This document shows positions 1-6,090 of a stretch of DNA of 10,179 bases, piece by piece (the first letter of the stretch is position 1; each line of letters starts with the position of its first letter). The notes under the pieces are model-generated. The model had not been told where the DNA came from, did no database searches, and was given only the letters and a program-made list of their open reading frames with translations. Both the position numbers and the translations under genes were made by a program. Source of the stretch: CAZTGZ01 sp044339595 (GTDB taxonomy: Bacteria > Bacteroidota > Bacteroidia > NS11-12g > UBA9320); contig JBIIVF010000089.1 of assembly GCA_044339595.1 (NCBI GenBank), positions 1 through 10,179 of the forward strand, in the 5' to 3' direction.

Positions 1-660
1 GGTTTTGATATTTCTTATGGACCGGAAATAGAAGATGATTGGCATAATTTTTCAGCCCTCAATTTCCCGGAAAATCATCCAGCCAGAGATATGCAGGATA
101 CTTTTTTTATCGACGAAAAAATTGCCTTGCGCACTCATACTTCTTCTGTACAGGTGAGGGTTATGGAAAACAGTAAACCCCCAATAAGAACGATTAGTCC
201 GGGTAGGGTTTACAGAAATGAAGCCATTTCGTCGAGAAGTCACTGTTTTTTCCATCAATTAGAGGGATTATATATTGACGAAGGGGTCTCTTTTGCGGAT
301 TTAAAACAAACCCTTTATTTGTTTGTACAGCAATATTTTGGTTCTGATATACAAGTGAGATTCAGGCCATCGTATTTTCCATTTACTGAACCTTCTGCTG
401 AAATGGATGTGTTTTTGGGTACCGAAACAGAAGCAGATTATCGCATCACGAAGGGAACGGGTTGGTTAGAAATTTTGGGTTGTGGAATGGTAGATGAAGC
501 AGTTTTAGTCAACTGTGGAATTGATCCGGAAAAATACTCAGGTTTTGCATTCGGATTAGGTCTAGACCGGATTGCGATGTACAAATACGGTATTAAAGAC
601 ATCCGTTTATTATCTGAAAACGATGTTCGCTTTTTAGATCAGTTCAGCCATTTAAGTTAA
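1..660 (+). CDS. pheS: Phenylalanine--tRNA ligase alpha subunit, 3' part (5' end off window)
   Basis: This is the catalytic subunit of the cytoplasmic (PheST)2 class II synthetase, which charges tRNA-Phe. The reading frame is open from base 1, so the N-terminal coiled-coil arm and about 120 residues are missing; 219 residues remain of a usual ~340. In fragment numbering, the HNFSALNFPENHPARD stretch (about 16-30) lies in the motif 1 region. GRVYRNE...FHQLEG (68-89) is motif 2, with the ATP-contacting Arg. KGTGWLEILGCGMV (151-164) belongs to the Phe pocket, and FGLGLDRIAM (184-193) is motif 3. Every expected catalytic motif in the retained part is present, and the C-terminus (LDQFSHLS) sits at the normal family end. 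The TAA stop (658-660) touches the stop of the opposing cyclase gene at 661. No terminator hairpin is visible after it. The identification is very secure. Confidence 0.98.
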   Translation, partial: GFDISYGPEIEDDWHNFSALNFPENHPARDMQDTFFIDEKIALRTHTSSVQVRVMENSKPPIRTISPGRVYRNEAISSRSHCFFHQLEGLYIDEGVSFADLKQTLYLFVQQYFGSDIQVRFRPSYFPFTEPSAEMDVFLGTETEADYRITKGTGWLEILGCGMVDEAVLVNCGIDPEKYSGFAFGLGLDRIAMYKYGIKDIRLLSENDVRFLDQFSHLS

Positions 661-1377
661 TCAACCTTCCAGCGTATTCGATTTATTCGATTTATTCAAT
701 GAGCGCATATAAAGCGTTTCATAGACCATAAAAATCAGGAGCAGATAAAACAACAAGTACACGCTATCTTCTATAGGAATCGTTCCCAAGCGGACGCCAC
801 TATTCTCCGTATTATTATACCAAACCACCGGCTTTTCAGTAAACGAACCGGTCAGTGCTCCATTTACGATAAGAAAAGGGACTAAACTAATGCCGTACAT
901 GGCCCAAAAATAACTCCATCTTGCTTGTCTGATCACCACATTGGCGATGAGTAAGCTTAATGCAGCTCCCCAGCAGGCAATGCTTGTATACGTATGTTCC
1001 ATGTGTCTGTAACCCAATACCAGCAGTGCAAGCGCTATCAGGCCATGGTAAACCGGGGCTGTTTTGAATTCTTTTAACTTAAAAAAATAGACAGAGACCT
1101 CAAAAATGAAGAAACAAGCATATGGAATCACGATAAAAAATAGCCATTCTTCTAGCGGGAGGTGAAGAAAAGTAATGCCGAGCAGATAATCCTGATTAAA
1201 TCCCCAAATACCTTCTACCGTAAACCAAATATCCCAGGGAATATAGACTAGTCCGGCGATGAGCATCCCGGGAAATAAGAATTTCCATTTAGAGCTGAAA
1301 CGAATTTTGGGTTCAAAGCTTCTGATCAAAGGAAAACTGATCGACAAGAGGTCGAGCATGAGGTAATACCATTTCAT
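661..1377 (-). CDS. crtYcd: Lycopene beta-cyclase, fused CrtYc-CrtYd type (integral membrane)
   Basis: The 238-residue, very hydrophobic protein belongs to the lycopene cyclase domain family (heterodimeric CrtYc/CrtYd type), here with both halves in one chain. Family members cyclise the psi ends of lycopene to beta-ionone rings in the membrane. Two related halves are visible. The first carries YIPWDIWFT (45-53) and LPLEEWLFF (73-81); the second carries NGALTG (172-177) and IPIEDSVYLLFY (200-211). The acidic PxE(E/D) motifs, at 74-77 and 201-204, are the conserved family signature, and about six or seven membrane segments are apparent. The ATG (1377-1375) overlaps the cruF stop in an ATGA junction, implying translational coupling at the end of the operon. 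The C-terminus (LNKSNKSNTLEG) is encoded by a short 9-nt tandem repeat. Whether it cyclises one or both ends cannot be read from the sequence; its company with CruF and CrtD suggests one. Confidence 0.9.
   Translation of the reverse strand: MKWYYLMLDLLSISFPLIRSFEPKIRFSSKWKFLFPGMLIAGLVYIPWDIWFTVEGIWGFNQDYLLGITFLHLPLEEWLFFIVIPYACFFIFEVSVYFFKLKEFKTAPVYHGLIALALLVLGYRHMEHTYTSIACWGAALSLLIANVVIRQARWSYFWAMYGISLVPFLIVNGALTGSFTEKPVVWYNNTENSGVRLGTIPIEDSVYLLFYLLLIFMVYETLYMRSLNKSNKSNTLEG
676..699. repeat. 9-nt tandem repeat at the crtYcd 3' end
   Basis: The unit ATTCGATTT occurs at 676-684 and 685-693, followed by a partial third copy (ATTCAA). The period is a multiple of three, so it adds Asn-Lys-Ser-like triplets to the cyclase C-terminus (NKSNKSN) without breaking the frame. 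It lies a few codons from the stop and outside the membrane segments, so length variation there is probably tolerated. Confidence 0.7.
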
Positions 1378-2024
1378 AGTGCGAACAAATTAAGGAGCAG
1401 AAAAAAAGCAAACTGTATGAAGTACACGCCAACGGCTAAAGGATGCGGTTTGATGGGATTTTTAACGGCCATAAATGCCAGAATTTGAATGATGAGAGAC
1501 ACCCCAAACCAACCAACGTAGTTTCTGATGGGGATTCCATTTTCCCATTGCCAGTAATCAAGGTTTATGGCTACCGGTTCGATCAAAACATCTAAACCAA
1601 CGCAAAGGAGCGAAGCCAATACAACTTTGATCCACGTAGAGGACTTTAAACGAGAAACCAGCGAATAGGCGCCAAAAGACACCAAAAACCAATTTAAACC
1701 AATGATTACCGGCACATCGAAGATTTTGAAGCCGAGGGTTTCACCATAATGATATTGGCCAAAAATGAGGCCTGTTTTTACACCGGCCACTTCTACACCA
1801 TATCCGATTAAAACAACCAGGATAAACCACCATTTAAATGCAGGAGATTTGAAACCAACCCCCCAGAGTAAAAGGATGCTGCAAAGTATGAGGTGAACCG
1901 GTGTTAAGGCCATGATCCATGGTTTGAAAGGCGAAAGCAACCCCACCATTCCCACCAAATGCAGTATCGCCAGCACCATCAAGCTAATTTTCTGTTTCTT
2001 TTGATCTGTAAAAGTGAGGGTCAT
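1374..2024 (-). CDS. cruF: Carotenoid 1',2'-hydratase, CruF family
   Basis: The 216-residue multi-spanning membrane protein belongs to the carotenoid biosynthesis (CruF / bisanhydrobacterioruberin hydratase) family, whose members add water across the C1',2' double bond of an acyclic psi end. Family-typical blocks are GYGVEVAGVKTGLIFGQYHYG (about 74-94), DVPVIIGLNWF (103-113), DVLIEPVA...DYWQW (145-160) and IPIRNYVGWF (164-173). The conserved Glu, Asp and Trp residues inside these membrane-embedded motifs are the likely active-site ring. About six hydrophobic helices are evident. The ATG lies 5 nt beyond the end of crtD (4 nt between the genes) and its TGA overlaps the cyclase ATG, so it is the middle gene of a tight three-gene operon. 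Hydration by CruF would create the 1'-hydroxy substrate that the neighbouring CrtD needs. Family assignment is strong; the exact substrate (gamma-carotene or lycopene) is inferred from context. Confidence 0.88.
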   Translation of the reverse strand: MTLTFTDQKKQKISLMVLAILHLVGMVGLLSPFKPWIMALTPVHLILCSILLLWGVGFKSPAFKWWFILVVLIGYGVEVAGVKTGLIFGQYHYGETLGFKIFDVPVIIGLNWFLVSFGAYSLVSRLKSSTWIKVVLASLLCVGLDVLIEPVAINLDYWQWENGIPIRNYVGWFGVSLIIQILAFMAVKNPIKPHPLAVGVYFIQFAFFLLLNLFAL

Positions 2025-2028
2025 GAAT

Positions 2029-3501
2029 TTAACTTTTTGAAACGATGTGTTGGGCTACAATTTCGGCAGACCATAAGCAAAGGGGAATCCCCCCTCCCGG
2101 ATGCACCGATCCTCCGCAAAAATACAAGTCCTTGACGGAATGATCATTCGGATGTCTGAGAAAAGCGGCAAGGGCGTTGTTGGAGGAAGTGCCATACAGC
2201 GAGCCACCATAGGAGCCGGTTTTTGTTTCGATGGTTTCAGGGGTGGTCACGGTTTCTGAAACGATTAATGCTTCTAAATCGGTTTTTAAGACCCGATTGA
2301 TTTTTTCAATGACCTCTGTCCTGATTTTTTGGATTACATCCTTTGGAAGAGGGCTGTGCTGTTTTGGCATATTGATCATCACAAACCAATTTTCACAACC
2401 AGTAGGAGCATCCGTCGGCGTTAATTTGGAGGTAATATTGATATAAACAGTAGGGTCTGAAACCGGCATTGTTTCTTTGAAAAGGGCGTTAAATTCGGCT
2501 TTATAATCAGCGGAGAATAGGATATTGTGAAGCCCTAGTTCCTTAAATTCCGCGTTGATTCCCCAATAAAACACCAATGCAGAGCTGCTGCGCTCTTGTT
2601 TGAGTCGCAAGGCGGGCTTTGGGAGGTCTTTGAGGAGCTGATGGTAGGCAAACCACATGTCGGCATTACAAACCACCGTATCGGCCGTATAAACACTCTT
2701 GTCGCTTGTTTTGATACCGGATGCCCTTCCCTGTTCAATGGTAATTTCTTCTACGGCAGTATTGAGGTGAAATTGAACCCCTAAATCTGTGGCGAGTTTT
2801 ACAAGGGAAGTGGTAATGCTGTGCATGCCCCCTTTTGGATAAAACGCCCCAAAATGATTTTCGAGCGAAGGAATCACGTTGAGAATACCCGGAGCGCGAT
2901 ACGGATCTGAACCATTGTAGGTTGCATAACGGTTAAAAAGCTGCACCAGATGCGGTTCTTTAAGTCGTTTTTCGTTGGCGCGGTTCATGGAAGAAAATAA
3001 GTCGAAACGCGGAATATTGAGCAGAGACGCAAAGATTCTTTTATCGAAAAGCGTTCGCAAACGCGTGATGGGTTTTTGCAGAAAGAAGGGTGCTGTGTGC
3101 CGGTAAATTCTATAGCTATGGTCGAAGTGTTTCTTAATTGTTCCGGGAGGTGTGCCCAATATGGAGGATGCTTCCTGATCAAAAAGTTCTTCATCAGCGT
3201 AGGCCTTGAGCCGGGTGCCGTCTTCATAAAAATATCGGCAGGTAACGTCGAGTTTTGAGTAAGTAAAATAATCTTCCGGCTTTTTTCCGGCCAGGCGAAA
3301 AAGCTCATCCACCAGTTGTGGCATTGTGAAGAGAGAAGGACCAAAGTCGAACCGACATCCATCTTTTTCGAAGGCATGGAGCTTTCCTCCGGCGAAGGGA
3401 TTGCGGTCGAACACCTTCACGTCGGCTCCTTTTGCGGCCAAACGAATGGCGGTGGCAATTCCGGCAATTCCGGCCCCAACAATGATTGCAGTCTTCGACA
3501 T
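2029..3501 (-). CDS. crtD: FAD-dependent carotenoid desaturase, probably 1-hydroxycarotenoid 3,4-desaturase
   Basis: The 490-residue protein is a phytoene desaturase-family flavoprotein of usual length. The N-terminus is a dinucleotide-binding fold, AIIVGAGIAGIATAIRLA (5-22; GxGxxG at 9-14), with the ribose-binding acidic residue in VFDRN (30-34). FDFGPSLFTMP (51-61) is the next family block. The C-terminus has YGGSLYGTSSNN (431-442) followed by LYFCGGSVHPGGGIPLCLWSAE (about 459-480), the FAD/carotenoid-binding end. From memory, the YGGSLYG and SVHPGGGIPL wording fits the CrtD branch better than CrtI. CrtD introduces the 3,4 double bond into 1-hydroxylated carotenoids, and cruF lying directly downstream supports this. 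It is the first gene of the crtD-cruF-crtYcd operon. The alternative is another CrtI-type desaturase (phytoene, or diapocarotenoid CrtN). The ATG at 3501 is chosen because the Rossmann strand starts four residues later. Confidence 0.85.
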   Translation of the reverse strand: MSKTAIIVGAGIAGIATAIRLAAKGADVKVFDRNPFAGGKLHAFEKDGCRFDFGPSLFTMPQLVDELFRLAGKKPEDYFTYSKLDVTCRYFYEDGTRLKAYADEELFDQEASSILGTPPGTIKKHFDHSYRIYRHTAPFFLQKPITRLRTLFDKRIFASLLNIPRFDLFSSMNRANEKRLKEPHLVQLFNRYATYNGSDPYRAPGILNVIPSLENHFGAFYPKGGMHSITTSLVKLATDLGVQFHLNTAVEEITIEQGRASGIKTSDKSVYTADTVVCNADMWFAYHQLLKDLPKPALRLKQERSSSALVFYWGINAEFKELGLHNILFSADYKAEFNALFKETMPVSDPTVYINITSKLTPTDAPTGCENWFVMINMPKQHSPLPKDVIQKIRTEVIEKINRVLKTDLEALIVSETVTTPETIETKTGSYGGSLYGTSSNNALAAFLRHPNDHSVKDLYFCGGSVHPGGGIPLCLWSAEIVAQHIVSKS

Positions 3502-3514
3502 GTTTGCAAACTAA
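3502..3514 (-). promoter_or_regulatory. Candidate -7 box and palindrome directly before crtD
   Basis: Read toward crtD, TTAGTTTG (3514-3507) matches the Bacteroidota -7 consensus TAnnTTTG except at its second base. It ends 5 nt before the ATG, which would give an almost leaderless mRNA. The perfect 10-bp palindrome GTTTGCAAAC (3511-3502) overlaps it and abuts the start codon, so it could be an operator or chance. No TTG-type -33 element is visible at the normal distance, so support is weak. Confidence 0.3.
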
Positions 3515-3978
3515 CATTTCAGCGTGACATTGGTTCTGAATGAGAAAAAAAATCTGCGTATCTTCGTATTTACCAACGGTCTTTTTGAATTGTATAATCA
3601 CCATCCGAATTTGCTTTATTTGAGGTTTAAGAACGTAAATGAATATGAGCGCAATCTGGCCTGTGGGTAGCAAATGGCCTTATTTGTCATTTCGTGATCC
3701 GCTTGGTTATGTAGGCGTGAAAACAGATCATCCCATTGAGCAGATAAGAAAGCGATGGGCGAACGCCGATTGAACGGCAGTTGCATTTCTTAATATCGGC
3801 TGACTAACGAACTTAGGTAACCCAAATAAATATAAGAAGTGGCTCCCATCGTGGCATTCGCCGAAATATCCCTAGCGGATAGAAAAGTGCCGAACCAAAG
3901 TGAAAATAGTACGATAAGGCATAGCCGAAATTGGACTATATTGAACTTGGTATCGGCATTAAGCCTTGATTTTTTTTG
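3515..3978. other. Gap between crtD and the protease gene, left part; no confident gene
   Basis: No recognisable gene lies here. Two overlapping plus-strand frames read like protein but match no family I know: 3524-3670 (GTG start, 48 codons, containing FELYNHHPNLLYLRF) and 3639-3773 (ATG start, 44 codons, containing GYVGVKTDHPIEQIRKRW). They are in different frames, so they could be two halves of a decayed gene or chance. On the minus strand 3996-3790 is open for 68 codons, with a hydrophobic stretch (RLCLIVLFSLWFG) and the tail SYIYLGYLSSLVSRY. It has only a TTG start, lying inside the adjacent hairpin. It may be part of a dispersed repeat rather than a gene. I do not call any of these as coding. 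Confidence 0.35.
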
Positions 3979-4010
3979 ATTCCTTTTTTTGATCAAGCAA
4001 AAAAAGGAAT
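3979..4010. repeat. Perfect 13-bp inverted repeat, A/T-rich hairpin
   Basis: ATTCCTTTTTTTG (3979-3991) is the exact reverse complement of CAAAAAAAGGAAT (3998-4010), separated by the 6-nt loop ATCAAG. The loop itself can pair instead with CTTGAT at 3965-3970, so two mutually exclusive folds exist. The stem has few G-C pairs and no following U-run on either strand, so it is not a classical intrinsic terminator. I recall similar CTTGATCAAAAAA...ATCAAGG-like strings between genes in other Bacteroidota, which suggests a dispersed element, but this is from memory. Confidence 0.75.
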
Positions 4011-4035
4011 TGGGGTAACGTATTTATATTCATTG

Positions 4036-4082
4036 TAGGTTGATGATTGGGCAAAGCCCTGAAAACCCCAATTTTCAACCTA
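4036..4082. repeat. Imperfect inverted repeat, 8 + 6 bp stem
   Basis: TAGGTTGA (4036-4043) pairs with TCAACCTA (4075-4082), and inside it ATTGGG (4046-4051) pairs with CCCAAT (4067-4072). A symmetrical 2x2 internal loop separates the two stems, and a 15-nt apical loop closes the structure. An alternative small hairpin GGGC-AAA-GCCC (4049-4059) competes with the inner stem. The structure lies about 160 nt before the protease ATG and has no U-run. It could be a terminus of an element, part of the protease leader, or a protein-binding site. Confidence 0.6.
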
Positions 4083-4240
4083 GCTAATGAACGTTAAATT
4101 AGAATTAGTGGTAACCGTTTGATTATGTAGAAAAAAAATACATGCGTTCCACAAACCCAATGAGGGGGGTCCTGTTCAGCATTGATAATAAAATCAAACC
4201 CGATTAGCGTAATATCGCAACACAATTGTTACCGCCAAAA
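4083..4240. other. Upstream region of the S41 protease gene; no clear promoter
   Basis: This 158-bp A/T-rich stretch directly precedes the protease gene and should contain its promoter unless transcription starts further left. I searched the plus strand for TAnnTTTG with a TTG 19-21 nt upstream and found no acceptable pair. TAATATCG at 4210-4217 and TTG at 4182-4184 are too far apart (25 nt). No strong ribosome binding site precedes the ATG, which is usual in this phylum. Confidence 0.3.
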
Positions 4241-5686
4241 ATGAAAACGAACAAAGTTTTTGAACCCATGATGTATGCTTTGGTGCTTTGTGTGGGATTG
4301 CTTTTGGGCAGATATACCGGCACGAATAGAATTTCAGGCAACGAAGGCAGGCTGATGGAAGCGCTGAAAATCATCGAAAATCAATATGTTGATACAGTAG
4401 ACATGGAAGACCTGTCGTCTCTGGCGATCGGTGAAGTGATGCAAAAGCTGGATCCACATTCAGTTTTTATTGCTGCTTCCGAAAAGGCACAAGTCAACGC
4501 TCCGCTTGATGGTAATTTTCAGGGAATCGGGATCGAATTCAATGTAATCAAAGACACCGTTTTTGTATTGAGGGTGATCGATGGAGGGCCGGCAAAAAAA
4601 GCAGGCATTTCGGTCGCCGATCGTTTAATCTCGGCCAATGGAAAATCGTTGATTGCCCTGGACTATGATGAAATAGCCGCGCTCATCAAGGGAGATAAAG
4701 GAACAAAAGTAAGGTTGGAAGTATGGACGAGTAAAGGAAAACTGGAAAGCAAAATTGCCATCCGTGGGGTAGTAGATATTCCTAGTATCCCGACCTATTA
4801 CATGATGAATGATAGCCTTGCATATCTAAAATTGGATCAGTTCAGTGCTTCTACCACGGAAGAATTCAGAAAGGCGATAGAAGAAATGAATGATCAGGGA
4901 ATGAAAGCGTTGATCTTCGATTTGAGAAACAATACCGGAGGTTATTTGCAAGCGGCTATAGACCTGCTCGACGAGTTTATAGACGGAAAAAGCGTGTTGA
5001 CCTACACGGCAGGAAGAACGGAAAGCAAAAAGGAGTATTTCAGCACGGCAGGCGGGTTATGCAAATCTACGCGACTGGTGGTTTTGGTGAACGGTCAATC
5101 AGCTTCCGCCAGTGAATTGTTTTCAGGAGCCATCCAAGATTATAAACGTGGCACTATCATGGGCACACAAACCTATGGAAAAGGACTGGTTCAAGAGAGC
5201 TTTTCATTAAGCGACGGATCATTGCTTAGGCTTACGGTAGCGCGCTATTACACCCCAAAGGGACGGAGTATTCAGCGTTCCTATGTGGGTTTGAAGGCCG
5301 GTGAATCAATGGAAAAAGTAGGAGGAATTACACCGGATATTACGCTGAATGAAAAAAGGGATAGTCAGCCGGAGCATGAAGAAATTTGGGCATCTGCACA
5401 ACGAAAGATATTGATTGACATTTTGCAAACGCAGTCTGATCGCTTAAAAGCCTTTTCAAAAACCGAACGCTTTTTATCTGATCCAAGTCTTTTGGCGGCC
5501 ATTGAAAAAGGTCTTTCACAATTGCCGGGAGCCGGCCTTAAGTCTGCCGACTGGAAAAAGAAACAGTCCAACGAAATCATGGGCAGTGTTCTCCGTTGTT
5601 TTTTAGGGGACGCCGCGATGTTACGCTGGAAAAACAGCGCTGATTCAACCGTGCTCAAAGCCCGAACCGTCTTACTCCAGCCCTAA
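4241..5686 (+). CDS. S41 family C-terminal processing peptidase (CtpA/Prc-like), membrane-anchored
   Basis: This 481-residue serine protease of the tail-specific protease family acts in the periplasm or at the envelope, trimming or degrading proteins from their C-termini. Residues 10-23 form a single hydrophobic N-terminal segment (signal anchor), followed by a PDZ-capping helix region. A PDZ domain (about 88-165, GNFQGIGIEF to VRLEVW) is followed by the S41 core (about 180-350). The catalytic Ser is S289 in NGQSASASE and the general base is K314 in TYGKGLVQ, 25 residues later as in Prc and CtpA; Q318 is also kept. FDLRNNTGGYL (226-236) and ARYYTPKGRSIQ are further family blocks. The ATG at 4241 is preferred over a TTG five codons upstream (4226) because MKTNK leads directly into the anchor. 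Its stop overlaps the convergent lipoprotein gene by 15 bp. The substrate is unknown. Confidence 0.95.
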   Translation: MKTNKVFEPMMYALVLCVGLLLGRYTGTNRISGNEGRLMEALKIIENQYVDTVDMEDLSSLAIGEVMQKLDPHSVFIAASEKAQVNAPLDGNFQGIGIEFNVIKDTVFVLRVIDGGPAKKAGISVADRLISANGKSLIALDYDEIAALIKGDKGTKVRLEVWTSKGKLESKIAIRGVVDIPSIPTYYMMNDSLAYLKLDQFSASTTEEFRKAIEEMNDQGMKALIFDLRNNTGGYLQAAIDLLDEFIDGKSVLTYTAGRTESKKEYFSTAGGLCKSTRLVVLVNGQSASASELFSGAIQDYKRGTIMGTQTYGKGLVQESFSLSDGSLLRLTVARYYTPKGRSIQRSYVGLKAGESMEKVGGITPDITLNEKRDSQPEHEEIWASAQRKILIDILQTQSDRLKAFSKTERFLSDPSLLAAIEKGLSQLPGAGLKSADWKKKQSNEIMGSVLRCFLGDAAMLRWKNSADSTVLKARTVLLQP

Positions 5687-5842
5687 GGCTTTTTTCAGGG
5701 AGTCTGCCCGTTGTTCGTCATTCTCCAGCATGTTTTCTACTTGAGTTTCTTCCTTATCTTCTTCCGGCGTGTTAGAGCGATTGCAGGCTGATATGGAGAA
5801 AGCAGCGATTAAAGCGATTGAGAGGATGAATTTCTTTTGCAT
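5672..5842 (-). CDS. Small acidic lipoprotein, 56 residues
   Basis: The frame opens with MQKKFILSIALIAAFSISAC: two Lys, a hydrophobic core and the lipobox ISAC, with Cys20 as the lipid-modified residue. This is a textbook lipoprotein signal peptide. The mature part is only 37 residues, strongly acidic (EEDKEE at 27-32) and probably helical toward the end (ENMLENDEQRADSLKKALG). I do not recognise the family. It is convergent with the S41 protease gene and shares its last 15 bases (5672-5686) with it. A TATCTTTG box 4 nt before the ATG supports it as a real, independently transcribed gene. Its size would drop it from many automatic annotations. The function is unknown; lipid anchoring in the inner or outer membrane is inferred from the lipobox. 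Confidence 0.8.
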   Translation of the reverse strand: MQKKFILSIALIAAFSISACNRSNTPEEDKEETQVENMLENDEQRADSLKKALGLE

Positions 5843-5846
5843 CAGA

Positions 5847-5854
5847 CAAAGATA
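5847..5854 (-). promoter_or_regulatory. TAnnTTTG -7 box for the small lipoprotein gene
   Basis: Read on the minus strand, TATCTTTG is an exact match to the Bacteroidota -7 consensus TAnnTTTG. Only four bases (TCTG) separate it from the ATG at 5842, so transcription would begin at or next to the start codon, giving a leaderless or nearly leaderless mRNA. No TTG/TTTG -33 element is visible at the usual 19-21 nt spacing, which lowers confidence. Confidence 0.5.
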
Positions 5855-6090
5855 GGAGAAGGTGTGCGATATTTGGATGGCGATACATGAAATGGTTTTT
5901 CGTAGGATGATGGTTGCGTTTGTGCACTGGGTGGATGGGGATAAGGAAAATCAGCGGAAGTTCCTTTAACCTCGAGACAGAAAATGTGATTGACATTTGC
6001 ACAACATTGATTTACAGATTCTTTTCGATTTAGCATTTTTAATGCTGATGATTGGTTAAAAAAGGGAAATATTTTTGAATTCATCAAATG
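5855..6090. other. Intergenic stretch without a recognisable gene
   Basis: About 236 bp lie between the lipoprotein promoter and the hairpin cluster. Minus-strand frames of 76 and 81 codons span part of it but read into the lipoprotein gene out of frame. They have unlikely compositions (runs rich in Pro, His and Ser) and no domain. A 30-codon plus-strand frame is also present. I see no gene, RNA gene or terminator that I can support. Confidence 0.4.

Noticed and set aside
3305..3673. 122-codon minus-strand frame across the crtD start
   Set aside because: It overlaps crtD in another frame, and its translation is rich in Arg, His and Cys with no domain.
3979..4010. Intrinsic terminator
   Set aside because: The stem is almost entirely A-T, no U-run follows on either strand, and no gene ends close by.
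4226..4240. TTG start for the S41 protease
   Set aside because: The ATG at 4241 begins a Lys-containing N-terminus directly before the membrane anchor; the extra five residues add nothing family-like.
5842..6087. 81-codon minus-strand frame upstream of the small lipoprotein
   Set aside because: It has an unlikely Pro/Ser/His-rich translation, no homology that I recognise, and covers the lipoprotein promoter region.
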